A stretch of 64,000 nucleotides of DNA. It comes from Flavobacteriales bacterium UBA952 (lineage in GTDB: Bacteria > Bacteroidota > Bacteroidia > Flavobacteriales_D > Crocinitomicaceae). Shown piece by piece: positions 18,100-26,412 of this stretch (position 1 is the first letter of the stretch; every line of letters begins with the position of its first letter). Made by a program: the position numbers and the translations under genes. The stretch covers positions 224,234 through 288,233 of the forward strand of contig DBCS01000008.1 in NCBI GenBank assembly GCA_002293185.1, given 5' to 3'. Under the pieces are notes generated by a model that made no database searches, had not been told where the DNA came from, and saw only the letters and a program-made list of their open reading frames with translations.

Positions 18100-19341
18100 T
18101 TAGACAAGTTGGTTTAAAGCAATCTCAAATGCTGTTTTGGCTATGCCTCTCGGATTGTCATTTTGTTGGTAGGTATGAAGAAGTGCGTTATGAATGGTTT
18201 GGCTAGCGTCTTCAAAAATTAGTGCATCGTCGAGGGTAGTGAGGTCGGTGCTCATGAGATAGGCAAATACGCGTGCCATGCCGCAATTGGCAATGAAGTC
18301 TGGGATGAGTGCCAGTGAGGCGTCGGCTTTTTCTGCTATCGGACCAAAGAAAATTTCTTGGTCTGCAAAAGGAACATTGGCACCCGAAGAGATCACGCTT
18401 ACACCCGCTTCCAATAGTTGATCGAGCTGGTTTTCGGTAATCATGCGGCTTCCGGCACACGGCACAAAGATATCGGCAGGAGTAGACCAAAATTTGGTAT
18501 TTGCTTCGTCGTAGCTGAGTAGATTGGGAGCGTTGAGCTCATTGCCATTTTTCTGAATAAAGAGGTCTTGGATTTGTTTAAAGCTAAAGCCCTCGGAGGA
18601 AATAAGCCCACCTACGCGGTCAATAATACCTACAATTTTTGCGCCATTTTGCGCCAGGTAGAAGGCTGCTGCCGAACCTACATTGCCCCAACCTTGCACC
18701 AATACGCGTTTACCTGCAAGCTCACCACCCCAAATTTGGTAATAGTGTTCAATAGATTTAGCAACGCCGTAACCGGTAATCATGTCGGCAACTACATAAT
18801 TGTTGCCGAGCTTAGGGCTGTACTTTTCGTTTTCTAGAACCTTAGAAACGCCTCTTTGCAATTGTCCTATGCGGTTGATTTTTTGAGCATCGTTGGGTTT
18901 GAAGTGCCCGTTAAAAACACCTTCTTGGGGGTGCCAAACGCCAAATTCTTCGGTCATGGGGATGACTTCATGGATTTCGTCTACGTTGAGGTCTCCGCCC
19001 GTACCATAATAGGTTTTGAGTAGGGGAGACACAGCGGCAAACCATCTCTTGAGTACTTCTTTTTTGCGCGGGTCTTTGGGGTCGAAATTGATTCCGGATT
19101 TGGCACCGCCTATGGCAGGCCCCGCCACCGTAAACTTGACTTCCATGGTTTTGGCTAAAGACTCAACTTCTCGTTTATCTAAGCCAACGCGCATTCTCGT
19201 GCCTCCGCCAGCAGCACCACCTCTCAGCGAATTAATGACCACCCAACCTTCTGCATCTGTCAAGGAATCTTTCCATTCAAATACGATTTCAGGTCTTTTG
19301 TTTTCAAATTTGGAGAGGAGTTCTTTCATGTTGGAGGTCAT
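18100..19341 (-). CDS. Glu/Leu/Phe/Val family amino-acid dehydrogenase
   Basis: A 413-residue enzyme for NAD(P)-dependent oxidative deamination. The N-terminal catalytic domain shows GGAAGGGTRMR and the substrate-lysine region VAGPAIGGAKSGI; the Rossmann domain carries VLVQGWGNVGSAAAFYLAQ near residue 215. The C-terminus has IPDFIANCGMARVFAY. Substrate preference (glutamate versus branched chain) cannot be read off safely. Both ATG 19341 and ATG 19329 (MKELLSKF) are plausible starts. A TAAGTTTG box lies at 19356-19363, 14 bases before the first. Confidence 0.9.
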   Translation of the reverse strand: MTSNMKELLSKFENKRPEIVFEWKDSLTDAEGWVVINSLRGGAAGGGTRMRVGLDKREVESLAKTMEVKFTVAGPAIGGAKSGINFDPKDPRKKEVLKRWFAAVSPLLKTYYGTGGDLNVDEIHEVIPMTEEFGVWHPQEGVFNGHFKPNDAQKINRIGQLQRGVSKVLENEKYSPKLGNNYVVADMITGYGVAKSIEHYYQIWGGELAGKRVLVQGWGNVGSAAAFYLAQNGAKIVGIIDRVGGLISSEGFSFKQIQDLFIQKNGNELNAPNLLSYDEANTKFWSTPADIFVPCAGSRMITENQLDQLLEAGVSVISSGANVPFADQEIFFGPIAEKADASLALIPDFIANCGMARVFAYLMSTDLTTLDDALIFEDASQTIHNALLHTYQQNDNPRGIAKTAFEIALNQLV

Positions 19342-19392
19342 TTTTGATTGTTATACAAACTTACCAAATTTGCGTGGTTTAGGGCTTTTTTT

Positions 19393-20490
19393 TTATCGGA
19401 TACTTGACTGATAATCGTGTAAAACTCCCGTACGAAGTGCATTTGGCGCACCAGTGACTGCCGCTATAGTTGTGGTTTCATTTCTCAGAAACCGAGCGCC
19501 TAAAAATGCAAAAATAAGCGCTTCTTTATAGTTGATAAATGCAGTATCAGGAACGATGAGTTCTCCATTGAATTCTTTTCTGATCAAGTCGATTAAAAAA
19601 GTGTTCAAGGCACCACCTCCGGTAATGTATACAGATTTTAAATTCAAGCGTTGAAATTCTTGATTACATACAATTTTTAGCAATTCTAAGTGCGTTCGGA
19701 GTTTGTCGGGTAGCGAACAGCTATTAAAAAGCGGCAAGTAGTTCAGCTTAAGCCATTCCGTTCCAAGCGATTTTGGACCATTTTTTTGAAAAAACGACAT
19801 ACTCAAAACCTCTTGAAGTACCTTTTGATTGATTTGGCCACTTCTTGCCATTTGGCCATCTTTGTCATAATCCTTTTCAATTTCTTGCATCCAAAGGTTC
19901 ATAGGTAAATTGGCTGGGCAAATATCATAGGCCAATGACCGGTTATTGATGGAGGTAGAAATATTGGCAAAGCCACCAAGATTAAGAAAACCTTCGGCAT
20001 TCCCGCTAAAAAGAAGTTGGTCGCCAAGCGGCACGAGTGGGGCACCTTGGCCACCTGCACTGACATCGAGTTGCCTAAACTGATCAATGACGGGTATTTT
20101 CGTAAGGTAGTTCAGTGTAAGACCACTACCAATTTGGGTCGTATATCCTTTCTCTGGCTGATGAAAGATGGTTTGTCCGTGGGAGGCAATAGCGCTGATG
20201 TCCTTTCTGTCAATTTTGAAATCGTGGAGGAATTGTTCAATACAAACCGCATAAAAACGAGCTAACTCTTGATCGAGTTCAAAAATTGCGGCTGCCGTTT
20301 GGTCAAAGATATTGGAAAGCTTTTCAAAAATGGAAGGTGGCAAGGGGTAAGTTTGGCAATGAATAAGTTGAAATCTGATTTGGTCAGGGTTAGAAAAGTC
20401 GAATGCTGCGTGGGCAATATCAAGGCCATCTAGGGAGGTTCCGGACATTAGTCCCAATAACTGAAGATTATTGTAAGTTTTTGCTTTCAA
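19393..20490 (-). CDS. anmK: Anhydro-N-acetylmuramic acid kinase
   Basis: A 365-residue kinase. It phosphorylates and opens 1,6-anhydro-MurNAc during cell-wall recycling. The signature LLGLMSGTSLDGLDIA is at residues 11-26. IASHGQTIFHQP, NLGGFANIS and the C-terminal YITGGGALNTFLI are also present. The only start that keeps the essential GLMSGTSLDG region is TTG at 20488-20490; there is no ATG between it and an in-frame stop at 20536-20538. Divergent from the acyl-CoA dehydrogenase. Confidence 0.93.
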   Translation of the reverse strand: MKAKTYNNLQLLGLMSGTSLDGLDIAHAAFDFSNPDQIRFQLIHCQTYPLPPSIFEKLSNIFDQTAAAIFELDQELARFYAVCIEQFLHDFKIDRKDISAIASHGQTIFHQPEKGYTTQIGSGLTLNYLTKIPVIDQFRQLDVSAGGQGAPLVPLGDQLLFSGNAEGFLNLGGFANISTSINNRSLAYDICPANLPMNLWMQEIEKDYDKDGQMARSGQINQKVLQEVLSMSFFQKNGPKSLGTEWLKLNYLPLFNSCSLPDKLRTHLELLKIVCNQEFQRLNLKSVYITGGGALNTFLIDLIRKEFNGELIVPDTAFINYKEALIFAFLGARFLRNETTTIAAVTGAPNALRTGVLHDYQSSIR

Positions 20491-20507
20491 GAGTATCGGA
20501 ATTCGTT

Positions 20508-20515
20508 TATTTTTG
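20508..20515 (+). promoter_or_regulatory. Candidate -7 box of the acyl-CoA dehydrogenase gene
   Basis: TATTTTTG matches TAnnTTTG, 25 bases before the ATG. The nearest TTG (20481-20483) is 24 bases upstream, at the edge of the accepted spacing. Confidence 0.4.
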
Positions 20516-20540
20516 TCAAAATTAAAATAAATCAGTCAAC

Positions 20541-21683
20541 ATGAATTTTGAACTCACCGAAGAACACCTAGCCGTTAAAGAAGCCGCAAGAGATTTTGCT
20601 CAAAATATGTTAAAACCTGGGGTTATCGAACGAGATAACCAACAAAAATTTCCTACCGAGGAAATCAAACAATTAGGTGAGCTTGGCTTCATGGGCATGA
20701 TGGTCGATCCAAAATATGGCGGCAGTGGAATGGACACCCTGTCTTATGTTTTGGCCATGGAAGAAATTTCTAAAATTGATGCATCTGCTTCAGTGTGCAT
20801 GTCTGTCAATAACTCTTTGGTTTGTTGGGGCCTTGAAACCTTCGGATCTGAAGAACAAAAACAAAAATACCTCGTTCCACTTGCCAAGGGTGAGAAAATC
20901 GGTGCTTTTTGCTTATCGGAGCCAGAGGCAGGTTCTGATGCAACCTCTCAACGCACTACCGCTGTGGACATGGGAGACCACTACCTTTTAAACGGCACCA
21001 AAAACTGGATCACCAATGGCTCATCTGCATCCATCTATCTCGTCATTGCGCAAACCAACCCAGAACTTGGTCATAAGGGTATCAACGCGCTTATTGTTGA
21101 ACGCGGTATGGATGGTTTTATAATTGGTGCTAAGGAAGATAAATTGGGAATCCGCGGTAGCGATACCCACACTTTGTTGTTCAACGATGTCAAAGTTCCA
21201 AAAGAGAACCGAATTGGTGAAGACGGCTTTGGTTTCAAATTTGCCATGAAAACACTTTCTGGTGGCCGAATAGGAATTGCTGCTCAGGCCCTTGGAATTG
21301 CTGCTGGAGGTTTGGAGCTTTCCTTAGCTTATGCCAAGGAGCGCAAAGCGTTTGGAAAAGAAATCTACAAACATCAAGCAATTGCCTTTAAATTAGCAGA
21401 CATGGCTACAGAAATTGAAGCAGCACGTTTGTTGGTCTACAAAGCAGCTCAAGATAAAGACGCTGGCCGAAACTATGACCAGTCAGGTGCAATGGCTAAA
21501 CTCTATGCCTCTAAAGTAGCTATGGAACAAACCGTTGAGGCCGTTCAGATCCACGGTGGTTATGGGTTTGTAAAAGAATACCATGTTGAGCGCCTCATGC
21601 GCGATGCTAAAATAACCCAGATTTACGAAGGAACATCCGAGGTTCAAAAAATCGTTATCTCAAGAGGAATTTTAAACGCTTAA
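20541..21683 (+). CDS. Acyl-CoA dehydrogenase
   Basis: A 380-residue flavoenzyme of the short/branched-chain acyl-CoA dehydrogenase group. Motifs in order: GFMGMMVDPKYGGSGMDTL, GAFCLSEPEAGSDATSQRT (FAD site), WITNGSSASIYLV, and the C-terminal base and FAD loop RDAKITQIYEGTSEVQKIV. The catalytic glutamate is expected in QIYEGTSE, as in short-chain family members. It catalyses the first step of acyl-CoA beta-oxidation; the chain length handled is not evident. Ten bases separate it from the dioxygenase gene. Confidence 0.95.
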   Translation: MNFELTEEHLAVKEAARDFAQNMLKPGVIERDNQQKFPTEEIKQLGELGFMGMMVDPKYGGSGMDTLSYVLAMEEISKIDASASVCMSVNNSLVCWGLETFGSEEQKQKYLVPLAKGEKIGAFCLSEPEAGSDATSQRTTAVDMGDHYLLNGTKNWITNGSSASIYLVIAQTNPELGHKGINALIVERGMDGFIIGAKEDKLGIRGSDTHTLLFNDVKVPKENRIGEDGFGFKFAMKTLSGGRIGIAAQALGIAAGGLELSLAYAKERKAFGKEIYKHQAIAFKLADMATEIEAARLLVYKAAQDKDAGRNYDQSGAMAKLYASKVAMEQTVEAVQIHGGYGFVKEYHVERLMRDAKITQIYEGTSEVQKIVISRGILNA

Positions 21684-21693
21684 AACTATTATT

Positions 21694-22218
21694 ATGCTGG
21701 CTCCTTTTAACCTTCAAAAATGGATAGACGACAACCGAGCTCTGCTCAAGCCACCTGTCTCTAATAAGAATTTGTACAAAGAAGCCGGAGATTTTATCGT
21801 GATGGTCGTTGCGGGCCCGAACGCGCGCAAAGACTATCATTTTAATGAAGGCGAGGAATTATTTTACCAGCTAGAAGGCGAAGTCAATGTACGCATTCAA
21901 CACGACGGAAAAGCCAAAGACATTATTGTCAAAGAAGGCGAAATGTTCTTGTTGCCAGCAAACACCCCGCATTCACCTGCTCGTGGAGCCAACACCGTTG
22001 GTTTGGTTATTGAGCGTGTGAGAAAGGGCACAGATCTTCAGGATGGCCTCATGTGGTATTGTGAAAATTGTAATCACCACCTGCATACCTATCGATTTCC
22101 TTTAGAAAATATAGAAAAAGATTTCCTTCCCCGTTTCAAAGAATTCTATGGCTCCGAAGACCTGCGTACGTGCAAAGCTTGTGGCCATATTATGGAAGTG
22201 GACCCTAAATTTGTTTAG
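21694..22218 (+). CDS. 3-hydroxyanthranilate 3,4-dioxygenase
   Basis: A 174-residue cupin dioxygenase that opens the ring of 3-hydroxyanthranilate, giving the precursor of quinolinate. The iron ligands are visible as the His/Glu of YHFNEGEELFYQ and the His of LPANTPHSPAR near residue 95. The bacterial-type second metal site is intact: CENC and CKAC pairs near residues 127-130 and 160-163. It probably shares a transcript with the acyl-CoA dehydrogenase. Kynurenine 3-monooxygenase, the preceding pathway enzyme, is encoded at 49.9 kb. Confidence 0.94.
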   Translation: MLAPFNLQKWIDDNRALLKPPVSNKNLYKEAGDFIVMVVAGPNARKDYHFNEGEELFYQLEGEVNVRIQHDGKAKDIIVKEGEMFLLPANTPHSPARGANTVGLVIERVRKGTDLQDGLMWYCENCNHHLHTYRFPLENIEKDFLPRFKEFYGSEDLRTCKACGHIMEVDPKFV

Positions 22219-22228
22219 GAACCACTAC

Positions 22229-22663
22229 TTATTGCTGAATGAAAGTCATGCGGTGTTGATCGCCTGTTTGGAAGATTTCTTCCTCAAGAACCAAACGTTT
22301 GTTGCGTAATTCTTTGATGGCATATTCGTGAATTGGATCAACAGTGGTTGTATCGGCATAAAAGAAAACACTTGTTTGGTCTTCGCCGAAGGTCCAGGTG
22401 CCGTGGCTATAGGTGCCTTGAATTTGACCTAATTCATTGGTGTAATTCGAAATCGAATACGTACCGTCCTTATCGATACTCATTTTGGTAGTGATGCTTG
22501 GGTCAAACACATCATTTCCATTCATGATATAGTTGGATAGTTTCCAGTCATTGCACAAACGTGCTTTTCTGGTTTGCATCGAAAACGAAGGGCCTTCGCT
22601 GTATTTTGAACAGCCTACAAGCCCGAGTGTCATTAAAGAAAGGGAAAAGAGAACAGCCTTCAT
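22229..22663 (-). CDS. Lipoprotein, lipocalin-like (paralogue of the next gene)
   Basis: About 144 residues. A lipoprotein signal ends at LGLVGCSKYSEGPSFS. The body is beta-rich with the pattern NDWKLSNYIMNGND ... GTYSHGTWTFGEDQ, typical of small lipocalin-like or calycin lipoproteins in Bacteroidota. Its N-terminus and layout match the neighbouring protein (CSKYEEGPSLS), so the two probably arose by tandem duplication. ATG 22663 is chosen because a TTG at 22681 lies in a TACATTTG promoter-like box. Function unknown. Confidence 0.75.
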   Translation of the reverse strand: MKAVLFSLSLMTLGLVGCSKYSEGPSFSMQTRKARLCNDWKLSNYIMNGNDVFDPSITTKMSIDKDGTYSISNYTNELGQIQGTYSHGTWTFGEDQTSVFFYADTTTVDPIHEYAIKELRNKRLVLEEEIFQTGDQHRMTFIQQ

Positions 22664-22700
22664 TATTAGTTTTTTTTTCAAATGTACTACTTTTTGGGCA

Positions 22701-22728
22701 ATAAAAAAGCCGTAAAGAATACGGCTTT
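22701..22728 (-). terminator. Rho-independent terminator after the 22750-23205 lipoprotein gene
   Basis: A perfect stem AAGCCGTA / TACGGCTT (22707-22714 with 22720-22727) encloses an AAGAA loop. Read on the minus strand it is followed by a T-run. It ends the upstream lipoprotein transcript and separates it from the paralogue. Confidence 0.8.
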
Positions 22729-22749
22729 GGCAGGTTGAATTCAGATTTA

Positions 22750-23205
22750 TTATTGCGCGGTGTAGATAGAGATAATAACTGAAGAGCCAGAACTACGTTT
22801 TAATTTTAACTCGTCTTTACTAAGTTTAATGATATCAAAATTGTTATCACCAGAGGAAAAATTTGAAGATGAAGCAGAGGTGTTACTCGTTAAGATCAAT
22901 TGCATTTTGTCATCGGAAAAACGCCAAGTGCCTTCGATAGGTGCACTATAATTGAAACCTTGAAAACTTTGATATGCCGTGTCTTTGAATGCACCGTCTT
23001 TTTCAATGTGTAATTGTTCTGAGTAACCTTGTAACATTGTTGACTGACCACTCATTGTTCGCGAAGTTAGCGTCCAGTGACCAGCGAGACGGGATTTCTT
23101 AGAAGACAAAGACAAAGATGGCCCTTCTTCGTATTTGCTACAAGAAGTTAAAGTGGCTGCACCCATAGCTAGAGTTGCGAAGCCAATAAAAAATAGTTTT
23201 TTCAT
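22750..23205 (-). CDS. Lipoprotein, lipocalin-like (paralogue of the downstream gene)
   Basis: About 151 residues. The signal peptide ends in a lipobox LTSC followed by SKYEEGPSLSLSSKKSRLAGHWTL. The remaining chain is a small beta-rich domain with IEGTWRFSDDKMQLILTS. It shares the Cys-Ser-Lys-Tyr-x-Glu-Gly-Pro-Ser start and the 'HW/DW..L' pattern with its downstream neighbour. ATG 23205 is used; a TTG at 23214 is rejected. It has its own promoter (23222-23252) and terminator. Function unknown. Confidence 0.75.
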   Translation of the reverse strand: MKKLFFIGFATLAMGAATLTSCSKYEEGPSLSLSSKKSRLAGHWTLTSRTMSGQSTMLQGYSEQLHIEKDGAFKDTAYQSFQGFNYSAPIEGTWRFSDDKMQLILTSNTSASSSNFSSGDNNFDIIKLSKDELKLKRSSGSSVIISIYTAQ

Positions 23206-23221
23206 AATTTTCAAGTTTGAA

Positions 23222-23252
23222 CAAATCTAAGGAAAGGCTTGAACATTCGCAA
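23222..23252 (-). promoter_or_regulatory. Promoter of the 22750-23205 lipoprotein gene
   Basis: On the minus strand TTG (23252-23250) and TAGATTTG (23229-23222) are separated by 20 bases, a full match to the Bacteroidetes -33/-7 pattern, 16 bases before the ATG. It overlaps the divergent promoter of the HMA gene. Confidence 0.7.
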
Positions 23253-23269
23253 TATCATGAGTAATTTTG
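23239..23269 (+). promoter_or_regulatory. Promoter of the HMA lipoprotein gene, four bases from its ATG
   Basis: TTG (23239-23241), 20 bases, then TAATTTTG (23262-23269). Only four bases separate the box from ATG 23274, so transcription would begin at or next to the start codon. Confidence 0.7.
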
Positions 23270-23273
23270 TTAA

Positions 23274-23645
23274 ATGAAACTTGTTCTTCTTCCAACGCTT
23301 CTTGTCCTGTTTATTTCTTGTAATCCGGCAACGTCAAATAATGCGCAAAACCAACCTCAATCAAAAGTATGTCAGCGCGTTAAAGCCAATACAATTCAAG
23401 AAATAGCTGTGAAAGGAATGGTTTGCCAAATGGGCTGCGGCGGTAGCATACGAAAGGCTTTGAAAGAAACGTGCGCTGTTGAGCACGTCGAAGTAAATTA
23501 CATCGATTCACTTGAGGAGCAGGTGATAAAAGTTCATTATGACCGTCAACATATTGCACCCAAACAAATGCTTCAAGTTCTTTCTGAGCTCAATGACCGT
23601 CAATTTACAGTGAGAACAGTAGGTTCTCCACAAGCCCTCAAATGA
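23274..23645 (+). CDS. Lipoprotein with a heavy-metal-associated (HMA-like) domain
   Basis: A 123-residue protein. The signal peptide ends at LFISC (lipobox). A ferredoxin-like HMA domain starts near residue 43: IAVKGMVCQMGCGGSIRKAL, then a beta-strand VEHVEVNYID and VIKVHYD. The usual metal motif MxCxxC is here VCQMGC, keeping both cysteines with three residues between them rather than two. It may bind copper or another soft metal in the periplasm. Its last four bases overlap the hydrolase start (ATGA). The metal specificity is inference. Confidence 0.82.
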   Translation: MKLVLLPTLLVLFISCNPATSNNAQNQPQSKVCQRVKANTIQEIAVKGMVCQMGCGGSIRKALKETCAVEHVEVNYIDSLEEQVIKVHYDRQHIAPKQMLQVLSELNDRQFTVRTVGSPQALK

Positions 23646-24403
23646 AACTTTACCACAAACAAATAGGTCAGGGAAAGCCATTGGTTATTTTACATGGACT
23701 TTTTGGTTTTTCAGATAATTGGCAAACGCATGCTAAAAAGCTTTCCGAATATTTTGAAGTAACGCTTGTAGACCTGCGCAATCACGGCCACTCACCTTGG
23801 TCAGATGAATTCAGCTATGCGTTAATGGTTCAAGATCTACATGATTTATTTCAAGATCTTCAAATTCAAAAACCCATTATCCTTGGGCATTCGATGGGTG
23901 GTAAACTAGCCATGCATTTTGACCAAACCTATCCAGATTTTATTGAAAAACTCATTGTTGTCGATATGGGCGTCAAGGCCTATCCGCCGCATCATGCGCA
24001 CATCTTAGCAGCTATCCACGCTATTGATCTTTCAAAGCTAAGCGCCAGAAATGAGGCAGAAGCGATTCTCAAATCTTTCGTAGACTCCGAGGGGATTCGT
24101 CAGTTTTTATTAAAAAACCTCTATTGGGAAGACAAAGGTAAATTGGCATGGAGGGTCAACTTCCCGGTTTTAGAAGCGAGTATGCCCGAAATTCTCCGCG
24201 AGCTTCCAGAAAAGGAGTCCTTCACTACAGCCTTGTTTATTCGTGGTTTGCTTTCCAATTATATTTTGGATGAAGATATCCCTACATTAGAAGCTATCTA
24301 CCCTGATCTTCAATTAGTATCTATTCCAAATGCGGGGCATTGGGTACACGCCGAGGCCCCTGAAGCTTTTTTAGATGTTGTATTATCTTTTAGTTTGAGA
24401 TAG
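23642..24403 (+). CDS. Alpha/beta-fold hydrolase (YbfF-like esterase)
   Basis: A 253-residue hydrolase. LHGLFGFSDNW forms the oxyanion region, the nucleophile elbow is GHSMGGK (serine near residue 83), and the C-terminal catalytic histidine is in PNAGHWVHAEAP. The sequence DLRNHGHSPW is typical of the YbfF group of acyl-CoA/ester hydrolases. Substrate unknown. It is translationally coupled to the HMA lipoprotein and followed by a terminator. Confidence 0.9.
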   Translation: MKLYHKQIGQGKPLVILHGLFGFSDNWQTHAKKLSEYFEVTLVDLRNHGHSPWSDEFSYALMVQDLHDLFQDLQIQKPIILGHSMGGKLAMHFDQTYPDFIEKLIVVDMGVKAYPPHHAHILAAIHAIDLSKLSARNEAEAILKSFVDSEGIRQFLLKNLYWEDKGKLAWRVNFPVLEASMPEILRELPEKESFTTALFIRGLLSNYILDEDIPTLEAIYPDLQLVSIPNAGHWVHAEAPEAFLDVVLSFSLR

Positions 24404-24499
24404 CATCAATCAAAAGTATTTTGATTTATTTTGCCTTATCTATGCCTTGCTTGCATTTCAATAACTGTAATAAAAAAGGAATCAAAGTTGCGACATAAA

Positions 24500-24525
24500 A
24501 AAAGGGAGCCCGAGAGCTCCCTTTT
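24500..24525. terminator. Bidirectional rho-independent terminator
   Basis: AAAAGGGAGC (24500-24509) pairs with GCTCCCTTTT (24516-24525). It has A-runs on the left and T-runs on the right, so it can work in both directions. It sits between the convergent hydrolase and T9SS cargo genes; the rest of this 141-base gap shows nothing else. Confidence 0.85.
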
Positions 24526-24544
24526 ACTTTTCTGTTGGAAAAGA

Positions 24545-26356
24545 TTATTTGCGGATTGCAAGTTTCTTACATACAGTTGTACCGTTAGCTGTAACGTTAA
24601 CTGTGTACATTCCGCTGTTTAAAGTACTTGTATTGATTTCAACAACTTGTGTACCATTTACACCAGATAAAGTTTGGTTTGCAACCACTTTACCAGCCAT
24701 GTCAATTACAGTGATGCTTGCATCAGAAGTATTTTTAACAGTGAAAGTAATGCTCGTTGCATCTACAGCTGGGTTAGGAGCTACTTCAAGGCCAAAAGTA
24801 TTGTTTGCTTCGTTCACGCCCAATGCAGGATCGAAATTCATGCGCACCATTGGTTGAGAAGTCGTGTAGTACCAAGTGAGGTCTGTCATGTCGTAGTAGT
24901 AGCATGTTTGGATAGGAGCCGGACCAGCAGTACCTACTACGAGGTCGTTGGTAGCACCGCCATCACCGTTAGAACCAGCAACTAATAAGTAAGACTCACC
25001 AGCGTTCAATGGATAGTTACCACCTAAGAAAGAAAGTGTAACTTCTGCATCGAGGTCGTTGGCCGTAAGTACATAAGGGCCCGTTTCGTCGATGTAAAGG
25101 AAATCTCCGGATACAGGGTCGATTCCGTATAATTTCAAGAACATTTCTGTACCTGCTTCAGCCGCTCCGTTGATGTAAACTGAACCACCACCGATAGTTG
25201 TATTGGCGAAGATATCAAAGATGTTACCAACTTCAAAGCCCATACCACCATTGAAAGAACCGTTTATAGCTGTTCCGTTGTCACGCGCATAAACATAAGG
25301 GTTAATGGCAATTGAGGCCAAATTAGCTAATGTATTGTTAGAGGCGTCGCCGTCGACGTTTCCGATAGCTACAGCTCCTGAAAGTGCTAAAGTTGTTGTT
25401 GCAGATCCAGGTGTAAAAGAAGTGGTACAATCGAGTGTGTCGATGCTGCCAACCAATACGGGTGTTGCATTAGAAGTACCAGTGAAAGCACCTGCAGTTG
25501 CAGTAAATACTGCATCTTGTTGGTCTAGTGCACCAATATTTTCTACAATACCAGAAAATTCGATTTCGGTAACTTGAGATGCAGGAACTTGGTAGTAAGC
25601 CAAACGCTCCGCCCAAAAACCTGTAGAACCCCAGTTAATTCCGTTTAATTTGAGGTCATTGGCTTCGGGAACATAGATTTCAACGTCGTCTACAGCCCAG
25701 TACCAACCCCAATAGTCGTTGTCGTTGTAGTAGAACTGCACTTTAACTTGAGAAGAACCTGCAGCTATTGAAGAAATATCGATGATGGTAACTTCTGGGT
25801 TAGCAGAGTTTTGGTTAGGTGTAAAGTAATCTACTTCGTCAGAAATTAAGAATTCTGTCCAGTTTGCACCGTTGTCTCCGGATACGCGAATACCACGTGT
25901 ATCATGCCACCAACGAAAGTTATGGTTGTATTTGATTTTCACAACGCTATGGGCAGAGCAGTTAATAACACCTACGTTTGTTGCGGTGGTGATGATAGGC
26001 GTTCCATCCATGTCTTGGGTATTGTTCGCATCAGAGTTTACAAACAAGAATCCGTTTGCAGCAGTTGGCGCAGCAAAAGGGCTCAAGACAGAAACAGGAA
26101 TAGAACCAGGCGTATTGATAAAGTTCCATTGCTCAGGGTTAGAGCCTGTACTTGCGATGGTCCAGTTGGCTGCAGAAGAGAAGTCATCGGACCAAATTAT
26201 TGTTGCTTTTGCAACTGCAGAGGGCTTGGCGGTTACACTAGACCCCACTTCAAAAGAAGCTCTTTTGTCTAGACGTGGCGCGTTGATATTTTTCACTTGT
26301 GCGTGAAAAGTAACTGCAGCCATGACTGCAATAAAAGATACGTAAAGTTTTTTCAT
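24545..26356 (-). CDS. Secreted protein with type IX sorting domain (MAM/jelly-roll-like)
   Basis: About 603 residues. The signal peptide ends AVTFHAQ. A beta-sandwich region (residues 50-230: WSDDFSSAANW ... YWGWYWAVDDVEI) resembles the jelly-roll modules common in T9SS cargo. The middle is Thr/Ala/Gly-rich. The C-terminal 75 residues are a type A sorting domain (FGLEVAPNPAVDATSITF ... GMYTVNV ... KKLAIRK). It should be exported by T9SS and processed by PorU. ATG 26356 is used because the promoter at 26382-26412 makes ATG 26380 too close to the transcript start. No enzymatic motif was recognised. Confidence 0.85.
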   Translation of the reverse strand: MKKLYVSFIAVMAAVTFHAQVKNINAPRLDKRASFEVGSSVTAKPSAVAKATIIWSDDFSSAANWTIASTGSNPEQWNFINTPGSIPVSVLSPFAAPTAANGFLFVNSDANNTQDMDGTPIITTATNVGVINCSAHSVVKIKYNHNFRWWHDTRGIRVSGDNGANWTEFLISDEVDYFTPNQNSANPEVTIIDISSIAAGSSQVKVQFYYNDNDYWGWYWAVDDVEIYVPEANDLKLNGINWGSTGFWAERLAYYQVPASQVTEIEFSGIVENIGALDQQDAVFTATAGAFTGTSNATPVLVGSIDTLDCTTSFTPGSATTTLALSGAVAIGNVDGDASNNTLANLASIAINPYVYARDNGTAINGSFNGGMGFEVGNIFDIFANTTIGGGSVYINGAAEAGTEMFLKLYGIDPVSGDFLYIDETGPYVLTANDLDAEVTLSFLGGNYPLNAGESYLLVAGSNGDGGATNDLVVGTAGPAPIQTCYYYDMTDLTWYYTTSQPMVRMNFDPALGVNEANNTFGLEVAPNPAVDATSITFTVKNTSDASITVIDMAGKVVANQTLSGVNGTQVVEINTSTLNSGMYTVNVTANGTTVCKKLAIRK

Positions 26357-26381
26357 TATTGATAAGTTTAGATGATTCATA

Positions 26382-26412
26382 CAAATATAGGTAAAATTGA
26401 AAAAATCTCCAA
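26382..26412 (-). promoter_or_regulatory. Promoter of the T9SS cargo gene
   Basis: Minus-strand TTG (26412-26410), 20 bases, TATATTTG (26389-26382), a full Bacteroidetes -33/-7 match 25 bases before ATG 26356. The TTG lies just beyond the stop codon side of the polyprenyl synthetase gene. Confidence 0.7.

Noticed and set aside
24404..24544. Possible small RNA or tRNA in the gap after the hydrolase gene
   Set aside because: Only the terminator hairpin is visible; no cloverleaf or promoter.
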